52,545 bases of DNA, from positions 1-52,545 of the forward strand of contig NZ_JAFFIW010000043.1 in the NCBI RefSeq assembly GCF_018588885.1, in the 5' to 3' direction. Made by a program: the position numbers and the translations under genes. The notes under the pieces were generated by a model that searched no databases, had not been told where the DNA came from, and was given only the letters and a program-made list of their open reading frames with translations. Below, one piece after another: positions 25,078 to 32,768 of this stretch (positions within the stretch are counted from its first letter, which is position 1; each line of letters begins with the position of its first letter). Origin of the DNA: Mesorhizobium sp. dw_380. GTDB taxonomy: Bacteria > Pseudomonadota > Alphaproteobacteria > Rhizobiales > Rhizobiaceae.

Positions 25078-26076
25078 CTATTCGCCAGGGTCGAATTCAC
25101 CTTTGAACAAGATCGTCTCCACCGGCCCAAGTGGATTAGTGATCCGCCTCTCCAGTACTTCGACAAGTGTACGCCCAACCCCTGCCATGTCGACAGAATG
25201 AACGCCAATTTTGGCGGGTAGGAAGCGTGCCAGCCGCGTGCTGTCACGAGTGACGATGTGGACGTCGCTCCCCGGCGCAAGACCTCTTTTGCCAAGAACG
25301 TGTAACGCCCCTAGAAGGCCCAATTCGTTGGCGCACGCCAAGCCCGTCGGCGGATCTGGCGACCCCAGTAAGCGATCGAACCAGGCGGCGCTCGATTCCA
25401 TGGTGAACATGCCATGGCCGATCAGGGACTGGTCGATCGGAATACGGGCCTCGACCAGGGCCCTTTGATACCCGGAAAGGCGCATGGCACTCGCCTGATC
25501 CTCCGGCACAAGAAGTTGCAGAGCAATGCGTCGACAGCCGCTGTCCGCAAGCCGTCGGGTCGCCTCATAGGCAATCTGTTCGTTGTCTACATCGACATAC
25601 GGATAAGGGGTATCCAAGTTGGTTCTTCCAAATGTGACGAATGGCATGCCTGCATCCAGCAGCAGCTTGACGCGCGGATCGCCCGACACCATGCGCGTGA
25701 TGATCAGTCCGTCTGAGCTGCGCGCTTGAAGCTGTCGCTGCACACTCTCGACAGGATCGTCATCGGGAGTGGTGGAATAGATGGACAGACTATAACCGGC
25801 TTGCCGCGCCGCCAGCGTCATGCCCTCGATCAAGGGAAGCTTCAACAGATCGGACAGGTGGTCTTGTGTCTCCATCGGGTATACTGCCGTTATCGTCAGC
25901 GTTCGGCCGGTTTTGAGCGCGAAGCCATGCTGATTTGGCAGATAACCGACCCGTTTCGCCGCGTCCTTTACGCGTGCAATGGTCGAGGGATGGACTTCTG
26001 GTCCGTCCTTCAGAGCGCGGGAGACCGTCGTCACCGAAAGGGAAAGTTCCGCCGCGAGCTGTTTTAGATTGGCCAT
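25078..26076 (-). CDS. LacI family transcriptional regulator
   Basis: 332 residues. Classic N-terminus: NLKQLAAELSLSVTTVSRAL helix-turn-helix and the hinge DAAKRVGYLPN, then a periplasmic-binding-protein-like effector domain (SDGLIITRM, PYVDVDNEQIAYEATRRLAD). It is divergent from the PotABCD-type operon. The palindrome at 26204-26227 fits LacI-family operators, which usually carry a central CG or ACGT. It is presumed to be a repressor of the importer, released by its substrate or a metabolite of it. Confidence 0.93.
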   Translation of the reverse strand: MANLKQLAAELSLSVTTVSRALKDGPEVHPSTIARVKDAAKRVGYLPNQHGFALKTGRTLTITAVYPMETQDHLSDLLKLPLIEGMTLAARQAGYSLSIYSTTPDDDPVESVQRQLQARSSDGLIITRMVSGDPRVKLLLDAGMPFVTFGRTNLDTPYPYVDVDNEQIAYEATRRLADSGCRRIALQLLVPEDQASAMRLSGYQRALVEARIPIDQSLIGHGMFTMESSAAWFDRLLGSPDPPTGLACANELGLLGALHVLGKRGLAPGSDVHIVTRDSTRLARFLPAKIGVHSVDMAGVGRTLVEVLERRITNPLGPVETILFKGEFDPGE

Positions 26077-26203
26077 TGTCGCCCGCCTTCATTGCTAAAT
26101 CGCCGGCTGAATTTCCCGCTGGAGCGTCGTGACGTTACCGGATTCGACACGGCGGTCAATCCAAGCTTCCGCTAATAGCAGCTTGACTCTGGTTTAGATT
26201 GAG

Positions 26204-26227
26204 TGCAATCGTAACGTTACGATTACA
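26204..26227. promoter_or_regulatory. LacI-family operator palindrome upstream of the importer operon
   Basis: The inner 18 bases (26207-26224) are a perfect palindrome around AACGTT; extended to 24 bases only one pair fails to match. It lies 47 bp before the substrate-binding protein start. A TTGACT at 26183-26188 could be the -35 box, which would put the operator over the -10 region. A weaker related site, TCGTGACGTTACCG, is at 26127-26140. Confidence 0.8.
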
Positions 26228-26273
26228 CAAAAATCGCTCTTTCGAGCAACATCAACCATGGGGAGGAGAACCT

Positions 26274-27314
26274 ATGTCCTGGCTACGTGTGTCCTTAACA
26301 GCGTTTGCAATCTCGGCTGCCTTGCCTGTCCATGCTCAAACGGTCACCATCACGACTGCTGGTGGCGACTACGGCAACGCCATGAAGGAAGCCATGTGGG
26401 GGCCTGCTGCAAAAGAGCTTGGATACGATATCCACGAAGAGACCCTAAGCGACGGCCTGGCCGCCCTGAAGATGCAGGTCACGTCGGGGAGTGTTTCGAC
26501 CGACATTATCCACCTCGGCTCGCCGGAAGGCGCGCAGGCGGCTGCACAGTCGCTTCTGGAGCCGCTCGACTACAAGATCATCGATCCGAAATCCGTGCCG
26601 GCCGGCGCAAAATCGGACTACTGCTATCCGTTCGACTCCTATGGCACGGTCATGTCGTGGAGCACCAAGACCTACGGTGAGAACCCGCCGAAGACCTGGG
26701 CGGAGTTTTGGGACGTTGCCAAATTCCCGGGCCGTCGCGCGCTGCGCGCCAATGCTCAAGACTCGATCGAGATCGCGCTGCTCTCCGACGGCGTGGCGCC
26801 GGCGGACATCTATCCCGTGCTCAGCACGCCGGAGGGTTTGGATCGCGCCATCAAGCGACTCGAAGCAATCAAGCCAAATGTCTCGGTGTGGTGGACCTCG
26901 GGCGCTCAGTCGGCGCAGTTGCTGAAAGACGGTGAGGCGGATTTGGTCATCACCTGGAACGGACGGGCAGAGACTGTGAAAAAAGACGGCGGCGCCGCTG
27001 ATTACACGTTCAAGGGTTCCGTCATTGGCACCGACTGTCTCGGAGTGCCGAAGGGGGCGCCGAACAAGGAAGCGGCCATGAAGCTGATCGCGGCGATGAC
27101 GCAGCCCGCGCGCGTGGCGAAGCTGACCGATTTCATTGCCTATGGCCCGGTCAATCCTGCCGCATATGAGGGTGGCCTCATCCCGCAAGACCGTCTGAAG
27201 ACCTTGGCGACCGCACCCGAAAATGCTGGCACTTCGGTGTTTTCGAAAGCAGACTGGTGGGTCAAGAACGGCGAGGCCGCCCAAAAGGCCTTCGATGAAA
27301 TGATGAGCCGCTAG
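26274..27314 (+). CDS. ABC transporter substrate-binding protein (PotD-like, family 1)
   Basis: 346 residues. Sec signal peptide MSWLRVSLTAFAISAALPVHA, with cleavage likely before QTVTITT. The mature protein has the PotD-type start TITTAGGDYGNAMKEA and DIIHLGSPEGAQAA, and VKNGEAAQKAFDEMM at the end. Family members bind polyamines, but also thiamine, sulfonates and other small molecules, so the ligand is open. GGGGAGGAG precedes the ATG at 26274. It is the first gene of a five-gene unit with ATPase, two permeases and a nucleoside phosphorylase-like gene. Confidence 0.9.
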   Translation: MSWLRVSLTAFAISAALPVHAQTVTITTAGGDYGNAMKEAMWGPAAKELGYDIHEETLSDGLAALKMQVTSGSVSTDIIHLGSPEGAQAAAQSLLEPLDYKIIDPKSVPAGAKSDYCYPFDSYGTVMSWSTKTYGENPPKTWAEFWDVAKFPGRRALRANAQDSIEIALLSDGVAPADIYPVLSTPEGLDRAIKRLEAIKPNVSVWWTSGAQSAQLLKDGEADLVITWNGRAETVKKDGGAADYTFKGSVIGTDCLGVPKGAPNKEAAMKLIAAMTQPARVAKLTDFIAYGPVNPAAYEGGLIPQDRLKTLATAPENAGTSVFSKADWWVKNGEAAQKAFDEMMSR

Positions 27315-27350
27315 GTCTCGAATACATCAGCTCTAAGGCTGGAGCACACG

Positions 27351-28388
27351 ATGAAGTCGCTCGCGATCACCATCGAAAGCGTGCGCAAGGCGTATGGGTC
27401 CTACGTCGCGCTGGACGATGTTTCGCTCGATATTCAAGCTGGCGAATTCCTCACGCTGCTAGGCCCATCGGGGTCGGGCAAGACCACGTTGCTCATGGCT
27501 CTGGCCGGTTTTGTCCGGCCAGATGCCGGCAAACTCTTGTTGGGAGACCGGGACATCACCCGTTTGCCGCCCAACAAACGGGACATCGGCATAGTATTCC
27601 AGAATTACGCTTTGTTTCCCCACATGAACGTCCTGGCGAATGTCGCGTATCCGCTGTTTTTGCGCAAGATGCCGAGAGCGGAGGCGCGCCAGCGGGCGCT
27701 TGACACCTTGGCCCGCGTGCAGTTGGACGGTCTGGCGGAGCGTAATATTGCCGCGCTATCCGGCGGCCAGCGCCAACGGGTAGCGCTGGCCCGGGCGATC
27801 GTCTTCGAACCGCGCGTGATGTTGATGGACGAGCCGCTGTCGGCACTCGACAAGAACCTGCGCGAGACCATGCAGTATGAGATCCGGCGTCTGCACGATG
27901 ATCTGGGGATCACCACAATCTATGTGACCCATGACCAGCGTGAAGCGTTGATTATGTCCGACAGGATCGCGGTGATGAATTGTGGCCGCATCCAGCAGAT
28001 AGATACGCCGCAGCGAATTTATGATCGTCCATCGACCCGCTTCGTTGCGGAGTTCATGGGCGAGGCCAACATTGTGGCCCCAGGTTCAGTTCGCAGAATC
28101 GATAGCGCCGAAGCGTCAGGCGAGACCCTGATGGTTCGTGCGGAAAGCTTCCACCTTGATGCGAAGCTCGTCGGACGAGACGGAATAGTGCTCGAAGGAA
28201 CACTGCGCGCCAAGGCGTTTCGCGGCGAGAACTGGCTTTTGACCCTGACGCTTGACGGCGGGCAAGACGTTCTTGTCTGCATTCCCGCAGCGCTGGCCGG
28301 CGGCTGCGCCGGGCTTGCAACCGGTCAGCGGGTGACCGCCTACGCACCAGCAACGAAAGTTCACCCGCTGCCGGGAGCTAGCGCGTGA
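27351..28388 (+). CDS. ABC transporter ATP-binding protein (PotA-like)
   Basis: 345 residues. Walker A GPSGSGKTTLL, Q-loop FQNYALFPHMNV, signature LSGGQRQRVALARAI, Walker B VMLMDEPLSALD, H-loop VTHDQREAL, and a C-terminal TOBE-like domain with VAEFMGEANIV. All catalytic motifs are intact. The stop overlaps the next gene's GTG start by four bases. Confidence 0.95.
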   Translation: MKSLAITIESVRKAYGSYVALDDVSLDIQAGEFLTLLGPSGSGKTTLLMALAGFVRPDAGKLLLGDRDITRLPPNKRDIGIVFQNYALFPHMNVLANVAYPLFLRKMPRAEARQRALDTLARVQLDGLAERNIAALSGGQRQRVALARAIVFEPRVMLMDEPLSALDKNLRETMQYEIRRLHDDLGITTIYVTHDQREALIMSDRIAVMNCGRIQQIDTPQRIYDRPSTRFVAEFMGEANIVAPGSVRRIDSAEASGETLMVRAESFHLDAKLVGRDGIVLEGTLRAKAFRGENWLLTLTLDGGQDVLVCIPAALAGGCAGLATGQRVTAYAPATKVHPLPGASA

Positions 28389-29272
28389 CCGTCATCGCGG
28401 ATCCCTCGCTAGCAGCAGACGCGCGACGTGAGCGGCGGTTCTTCCTCTCACTTTCGCTGCCGGCGCTGTTCATTGTTGGACTGGCGGCGATACTGCCCAT
28501 CCTATGGATCATCCGGCAATCCTTCCTGACCACGGGGGGCGAGTACACCGTCAGCAATTACCAGAAGGTGCTTTCGAGCGGGCTGACATGGTCGGCACTC
28601 GTCACAACCCTTGAATTGTCCCTTGGCACACTGGTGGCCTGCATTCTTCTCGGCACCCCCCTGGCGCTCGCTCTGGCAAGCGTCAGACCAAGGATGGCCA
28701 ACATGCTGATGGTTTTCGTCATGCTGCCGCTGTGGACTTCTATTCTGGTCCGTACCTATGGCTGGCTCGTGCTTTTGCGACGCGATGGCCTGATCAACGC
28801 GGCTTTGACAGGTTCAGGCCTGACAGCTGAGCCATTACCGCTGGTCTACAACTTCACGGGAACGCTCATCGGCATGGTTCACTACATGCTGCCGCTCTTT
28901 CTGCTGCCCGTTTATGCCGCGATGCGCGATATCGATGCCAACCTTATTCGTGCGGCCGCGAGTATGGGAGCCACTCTCAGGCAAGTCGTCCGTACAGTCA
29001 TTTTGCCTCTTTCGGCTGGCGGCATCTTCTCGGGGTCCATCATCGTCCTTATTTACACAATTGGTTTCTTCATCACGCCCGCGGTGCTTGGCGGCGGCAA
29101 GGTAAATCCTCTCTCTACCCGGATCGAGCGTACGCTTTCGACCTTCCAGGATTGGGGGTCGGCGAGCGTCCTGGGCATTCTGCTTCTCGTTGTCATGGCG
29201 CTGATCGGGGTGATGTTGCTGGCAGCACGCCGCCTGGTCGCCATGAGCACGGTGAAGGCCTCCCATGCTTGA
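28385..29272 (+). CDS. ABC transporter permease (PotB-like)
   Basis: 295 residues with about six membrane helices. The EAA coupling loop reads IRAAASMGATLRQVVRTVILP, contacting the ATPase. It starts with GTG inside the ATPase stop and ends eight bases inside the next permease gene, so the three membrane-complex genes are translationally coupled. Confidence 0.94.
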   Translation: MTVIADPSLAADARRERRFFLSLSLPALFIVGLAAILPILWIIRQSFLTTGGEYTVSNYQKVLSSGLTWSALVTTLELSLGTLVACILLGTPLALALASVRPRMANMLMVFVMLPLWTSILVRTYGWLVLLRRDGLINAALTGSGLTAEPLPLVYNFTGTLIGMVHYMLPLFLLPVYAAMRDIDANLIRAAASMGATLRQVVRTVILPLSAGGIFSGSIIVLIYTIGFFITPAVLGGGKVNPLSTRIERTLSTFQDWGSASVLGILLLVVMALIGVMLLAARRLVAMSTVKASHA

Positions 29273-30056
29273 AGCCTATCCGCAAAACAGGCTCGCCCGC
29301 CTTCTCCTCTGGAGCTTTGCCGCCCTTGTCTTGGCATTTCTGATGTTGCCGACGCTCGTGGTGGTGCCGATTTCCTTTTCGGCGTCGAATCTCCTCGAGT
29401 TTCCTCCGCACGCCTACTCATTGCGCTGGTACGAAAACTTCTTCGGCTCGCCAACGTGGATGGCTGCGCTCAGAACGAGCCTGATCCTTGGGACATTGAC
29501 AGTGTTGATCGCGGTGCCTTTTGCGCTGCTCGCGTGCATCTCAATGAATCGGCTGGGCGGAAAGACCGCTACGGCTATCCAGAGCGTCCTGCTCACCCCT
29601 TCGATCACTCCAGGAATCCTGCTCGCGATCGGTCTGTTCTTTGTGCTCGCGGCACAACATCTGGTCGGAACGCTGTTTGGCGTACTGGTCGGACATGTCG
29701 TGCTGGCTATTCCGGTCGCCTGCATTGTGTTGTTGCCCGCCCTGGCTCGCTTTGATTGGAACCAGGTCCAGGCAGCGCGCAGCCTGGGCGCAGGCTGGGC
29801 CAGGGCTATTGGCGGAATAATTGTACCACAACTTCAGATCAGCCTGATGTCGGCGACATTGATGACCTTCCTGACTTCGCTCGACGAGTCTGTGATTTCG
29901 ATCTTCATCGCAAGCGGTCGCAACAGCACGATGCCGAAGCTCATGTTTCTGTCTCTGCGCGACCAGATCGATCCGACGATTGCGGCGATCTCGACATTAT
30001 GGACCGCCATCGTCGTGGTCGTCGTGTTGATTGTGACCCTGCGCCGGAAATCCTGA
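29265..30056 (+). CDS. ABC transporter permease (PotC-like)
   Basis: 263 residues with about six membrane helices and the coupling loop QAARSLGAGWARAIGGIIVP. It overlaps the PotB-like gene by eight bases. Together with the preceding genes it forms a complete importer. Confidence 0.94.
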   Translation: MLEAYPQNRLARLLLWSFAALVLAFLMLPTLVVVPISFSASNLLEFPPHAYSLRWYENFFGSPTWMAALRTSLILGTLTVLIAVPFALLACISMNRLGGKTATAIQSVLLTPSITPGILLAIGLFFVLAAQHLVGTLFGVLVGHVVLAIPVACIVLLPALARFDWNQVQAARSLGAGWARAIGGIIVPQLQISLMSATLMTFLTSLDESVISIFIASGRNSTMPKLMFLSLRDQIDPTIAAISTLWTAIVVVVVLIVTLRRKS

Positions 30057-30070
30057 CCGAGACTGGAAAC

Positions 30071-30991
30071 ATGCCTACAAATCATCACCCAGCCAGTGCT
30101 CCGGCGGATCATTCAATGGACATACCTCAGGTCGGGCTGGCCATTATCACCGGGTCGGCAAACTGGGGGCTTGCCTTCCCGGAAGATGTCGAATTCGACG
30201 GTGTGCGCACCTTGCGACGCGATATGAGTTTTGAAACACCTTTCGGTCGTACCGACAACTGGAAGCTGCTCGAGTTTGATGGGTCGATTACAGCCGAAGG
30301 GCAAGCAAAGCGCGCATTGTGCATGTATTCGCACGGCAATCCCCGCGACCACATCGACCACTCGTGTCATCGTCGCGCGTTCTGGGTATTGATGCAGGCG
30401 GGTGTACGGCAAGTTCTCGCCTGCTCGACTGTAGGCGCCGTCAACAAGGCGATCCAGCCCGGCGACATGGTGGTGACCGCCGATGTCATCGAACTGACGC
30501 AGACTCCCTTTTCACTGCTTCCCGACCGCCAGAGCTTTGATTGTTCGGGCAAACAAATCGTGTGTCCAAGATGTGCGGCGGTTCTGGCCGAAACGGCCCG
30601 CCGTCATTGGCCAACCGAATGCCGCGTTCATGGCATCGAACAGCAGTTGGTGGCTGCCCATTGTTATGGGCCCCGACTGACAACACCAGCCGAAGCCTTG
30701 GCGTATCGGGGCATGGGCGCGGATGTCCTCAACCATTCGATCGCCCCTGAGGCTACCTTGTCGCGCGAGATCGGCGCGTGTTTCGTGCCTCTTGCGTTCG
30801 TAACGGCAGGTTTCAACGACTATATGGACCGCAACCGCCAGGAATTGCTGCAGGAGGACGTGTTGCCGAACCTCTCCATGACAGCCTCGCGCGTCGCGCT
30901 GGCAACTGCTGCGCGACTTCCGGCCAATCCGGAATGCTCTTGCCAAGGTCTGAAGTCGCCCCAACCGGCTGAGCGTTCTACCCGGTTCTGA
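30071..30991 (+). CDS. Nucleoside phosphorylase-like protein (PNP/MTAP family)
   Basis: 306 residues. It follows the MTAP/PNP layout: AIITGSANWGL at the phosphate-loop position (usually GGTG or GGSG), MYSHGNPRDHIDHSCHRRAF for the HGxxHxxxPHxxxYRAN region, VLACSTVGAVNKAIQPGDMVV for the AVGSL-PGD region, and DVIELTQTPFS. The enzyme family cleaves purine nucleosides or methylthioadenosine with phosphate. Deviations at the phosphate loop and in the His-rich motif, plus CPRC and a C-terminal ECSC, set it apart from housekeeping enzymes, so the reaction may differ. The ATG at 30071 is 14 bp after the permease stop. Confidence 0.8.
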   Translation: MPTNHHPASAPADHSMDIPQVGLAIITGSANWGLAFPEDVEFDGVRTLRRDMSFETPFGRTDNWKLLEFDGSITAEGQAKRALCMYSHGNPRDHIDHSCHRRAFWVLMQAGVRQVLACSTVGAVNKAIQPGDMVVTADVIELTQTPFSLLPDRQSFDCSGKQIVCPRCAAVLAETARRHWPTECRVHGIEQQLVAAHCYGPRLTTPAEALAYRGMGADVLNHSIAPEATLSREIGACFVPLAFVTAGFNDYMDRNRQELLQEDVLPNLSMTASRVALATAARLPANPECSCQGLKSPQPAERSTRF

Positions 30992-31032
30992 GCAGCGAGC
31001 GAACCTGGATTGGTCACTCACGACGAGCTGCG

Positions 31033-31097
31033 CCGAAATGAGAGTCCGGTTCTAAAAATTGACTTAAACCTCCAGTCCGGTTCTGGCGTCATTTCGG
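31033..31097. repeat. Inverted and direct repeats after the phosphorylase gene
   Basis: CCGAAATGA (31033-31041) is matched by TCATTTCGG (31089-31097). Just inside them, AGTCCGGTTCT occurs twice as a direct repeat (31043-31053 and 31074-31084). The 65-bp unit could be an insertion footprint or a regulatory structure. No gene product is involved. Confidence 0.6.
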
Positions 31098-31127
31098 TCA
31101 GTATTATACTCGCCGCGATGGGCACCT

Positions 31128-31343
31128 TTGGCGCGATATGACATTCGCAATGCACGCCTGCACTTTGACGACCGCAGCCTCCGAAACCGCGAGCTTGCCA
31201 ATCTCGTCGGCGATGCCAGCCGTCATGCATCTGTCGCCATCGTGGATCTCTGCCTTGCGGAGCGTGTCGATGCGCTGGTCATTGCCGGCGATCTTTACGA
31301 TGGCAACCAGACGGCGATGAAAACGGCGCGATTTCTGGCATAG
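31128..31343 (+). pseudogene. Remnant of a metallophosphoesterase (SbcD-like DNA repair exonuclease) gene
   Basis: The 71-residue frame contains LVGDASRHASVAIVDLCLAE and VDALVIAGDLYDGNQTAMKT, which is the first part of a calcineurin-like phosphoesterase: GDLYDG is the metal-binding GDxxDx motif. The usual first motif (DxHxD) is degraded to ARLHFDD and the spacing to SLRNREL looks shortened. After TARFLA there is a stop, and the remaining two-thirds of such a protein (NHD and HGH motifs) is absent. So this is a fragment of about 65 codons left from deletion at both ends. It has no sign of its own start site. Confidence 0.7.
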
Positions 31344-31533
31344 CAGATGACGAACCTAGACCAGTCCGGCGGCGTGGTGGGAGAGGTTCGCTCTAAACGT
31401 CCGTGGGGTCAATAAGGGTCGGTTCGTAGCCATTCCAGATCGTGCGATTCACACGAACAAGCACTCCGCGAATTTTAGTGGAACCTAATATGACCTCGGA
31501 AGTTAGGGGGCGTTGAAACTGGGAGGGCATGCC

Positions 31534-31842
31534 GTGCAAAATTCTGAAATCCGAACTGTTTCCAATTGGGCAAGATTGTCGGCGAATGATCTGCTGATCG
31601 CAGCTGACATAGCCGACCAGCTGTCCCTGGTCGCCGCCGACAATGACAACGTCCCGGAGACCGGCAGGATGCAATCAGCCGGCGCCAGGGACCCGCAGGC
31701 CCCCGAGGTCAACGGCATCACGGTCAATAGCATCACGGTGCCAGGTCGCGGTGGCGAGCGAATGGTCGCGCTTTTCATCGCGATCTATATGTCACCTGTT
31801 TTTGCCGTCGCCTTGCTTCTGCTGGCCGTCAGCGCGCGCTGA
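31534..31842 (+). CDS. Hypothetical protein with C-terminal membrane helix
   Basis: 102 residues from a GTG preceded by GGGAGG at 7-nt spacing. The N-terminal part is polar (VSNWARLSANDLLIAADIAD), the middle is Pro/Gly-rich, and the end is one hydrophobic helix (ALFIAIYMSPVFAVALLLLA) near the C-terminus, as in a tail-anchored protein. I recognise no family. Its stop is inside the palindromic repeat at 31842. The coding status is uncertain: codon pattern is acceptable but there is no supporting context. Confidence 0.45.
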   Translation: MQNSEIRTVSNWARLSANDLLIAADIADQLSLVAADNDNVPETGRMQSAGARDPQAPEVNGITVNSITVPGRGGERMVALFIAIYMSPVFAVALLLLAVSAR

Positions 31843-31889
31843 TGCATGTCGCCCAAAAATGACCTAGGTTTTTGGAAAACGACATGCAT
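31842..31889. repeat. Palindromic intergenic repeat, copy 2
   Basis: ATGCATGTCG (31842-31851) pairs perfectly with CGACATGCAT (31880-31889), with inner CCAAAAA/TTTTTGG. It belongs to the same family as 15508-15552. Confidence 0.8.
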
Positions 31890-31903
31890 GGAACAAAGAA
31901 CCA

Positions 31904-31941
31904 AAGCGCGTCGCCTCGGAACGGATTCCTGCGACGCGCTT
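31904..31941. terminator. Strong GC-rich stem-loop next to repeat copy 2
   Basis: AAGCGCGTCGC (31904-31914) and GCGACGCGCTT (31931-31941) form a perfect 11-bp stem with a 16-nt loop. It may serve as a bidirectional terminator between the convergent small genes at 31534 and 32003. It follows the palindromic repeat by 14 bp, and the two may be parts of one composite element. Confidence 0.55.
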
Positions 31942-31956
31942 AGCTGTCATTTTTGA

Positions 31957-32002
31957 TGCATGTGGTTCTTGCAAAACCGAGGTCACTCTTGAGAGGCATG
32001 CA
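31957..32002. repeat. Palindromic intergenic repeat, diverged copy 3
   Basis: TGCATG (31957-31962) pairs with CATGCA (31997-32002), enclosing TTGCAAAACCGAGG. The ends match the ATGCATGT family, but the interior differs. It abuts the stop codon of the small gene at 32003. Confidence 0.5.
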
Positions 32003-32203
32003 CTAGACGTCGAGCGCGACTGTCATGCCGCGCACCTCGGCCATTTCCAGCAGCATGTCCTGCAGGTTTTCGACGGCCAGCGCCGCACCGGTTCGTGCCA
32101 GCAGCTCCGCGATGCTCTCTCTCATGGAAATGACCGCGACTCCGGTTTTTTCGGCAAGCAGCCGTCCAATGGCCGCGCGGATATGGGCATTCTGGTCAGC
32201 CAT
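32003..32203 (-). CDS. Small hypothetical protein
   Basis: 66 residues, predicted almost wholly helical and soluble (IRAAIGRLLAEKTGVAVISM, then LLARTGAALAVENLQDMLLE). AAGGGGA precedes the ATG at 32203 by about four bases; the frame is open to 32245. No family is recognised. The neighbours give no hint of function. Confidence 0.5.
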   Translation of the reverse strand: MADQNAHIRAAIGRLLAEKTGVAVISMRESIAELLARTGAALAVENLQDMLLEMAEVRGMTVALDV

Positions 32204-32768
32204 GATTCCCCTTTCATGCTGGGATGTCGGCACAGTTTTTTTCAATGATATGCCTTTGACGCAACTTCTGCGAGCTTTAGCTCAGGCTTGCAAGTCATCT
32301 TATCGATCTTCTGTTCGGCAGCCGCTCAGCACGGAAAGTGACGGCAACACCTCCGTCCTGACGGTGCTTATCGCGGCAAGCAGGGCCGGCGGCACTTCGT
32401 GCCAGCAGAGCCAATGGATGTCTTGCCTCCCACCGTTACCGGCAATTCCGTGGATCTGTCGAAAATGGAACGTGCCTGCTGGCTCGTTCAGGAAACGGTC
32501 CAATGCAATCCTCCCCTCCGGGAGCCTCTAACGCATGGCACCCATCAGGGGTTGCATTGGAGAGTTGCTTTTTTTGCCGCCCGTGGTCAGCCAACCGCGA
32601 CCTGGCACTGATGGCTGAGATCATCGAGCGCATTCACGAGAGCGCTGGAGACGCCTGAGCGTCGCGAACGCGGCAGGAACAACACGTTCCGACAAAGATC
32701 GCTGATTGGCTCTTGCCGAAGCCCGCGGCCTCGCTCATCCATGGCGTACAAACAACTGCCTGGGACCC
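32204..32768. other. Gene-poor region with one structured segment
   Basis: No convincing gene. CCAATGCAA (32500-32508) pairs with TTGCATTGG (32552-32560); between them lies CTCCC-CTCC-GGGAG (32511-32524). A run of seven T follows at 32569-32575. The structure could be a terminator or a small structured RNA. The rest is unstructured to my eye. Confidence 0.4.

Noticed and set aside
31393..31674. A 93-codon minus-strand frame opposite the small gene at 31534
   Set aside because: No ribosome-binding site and no family recognised. It overlaps a plus-strand frame that has a better start. Either could be non-coding; I kept only the plus-strand one, at low confidence.
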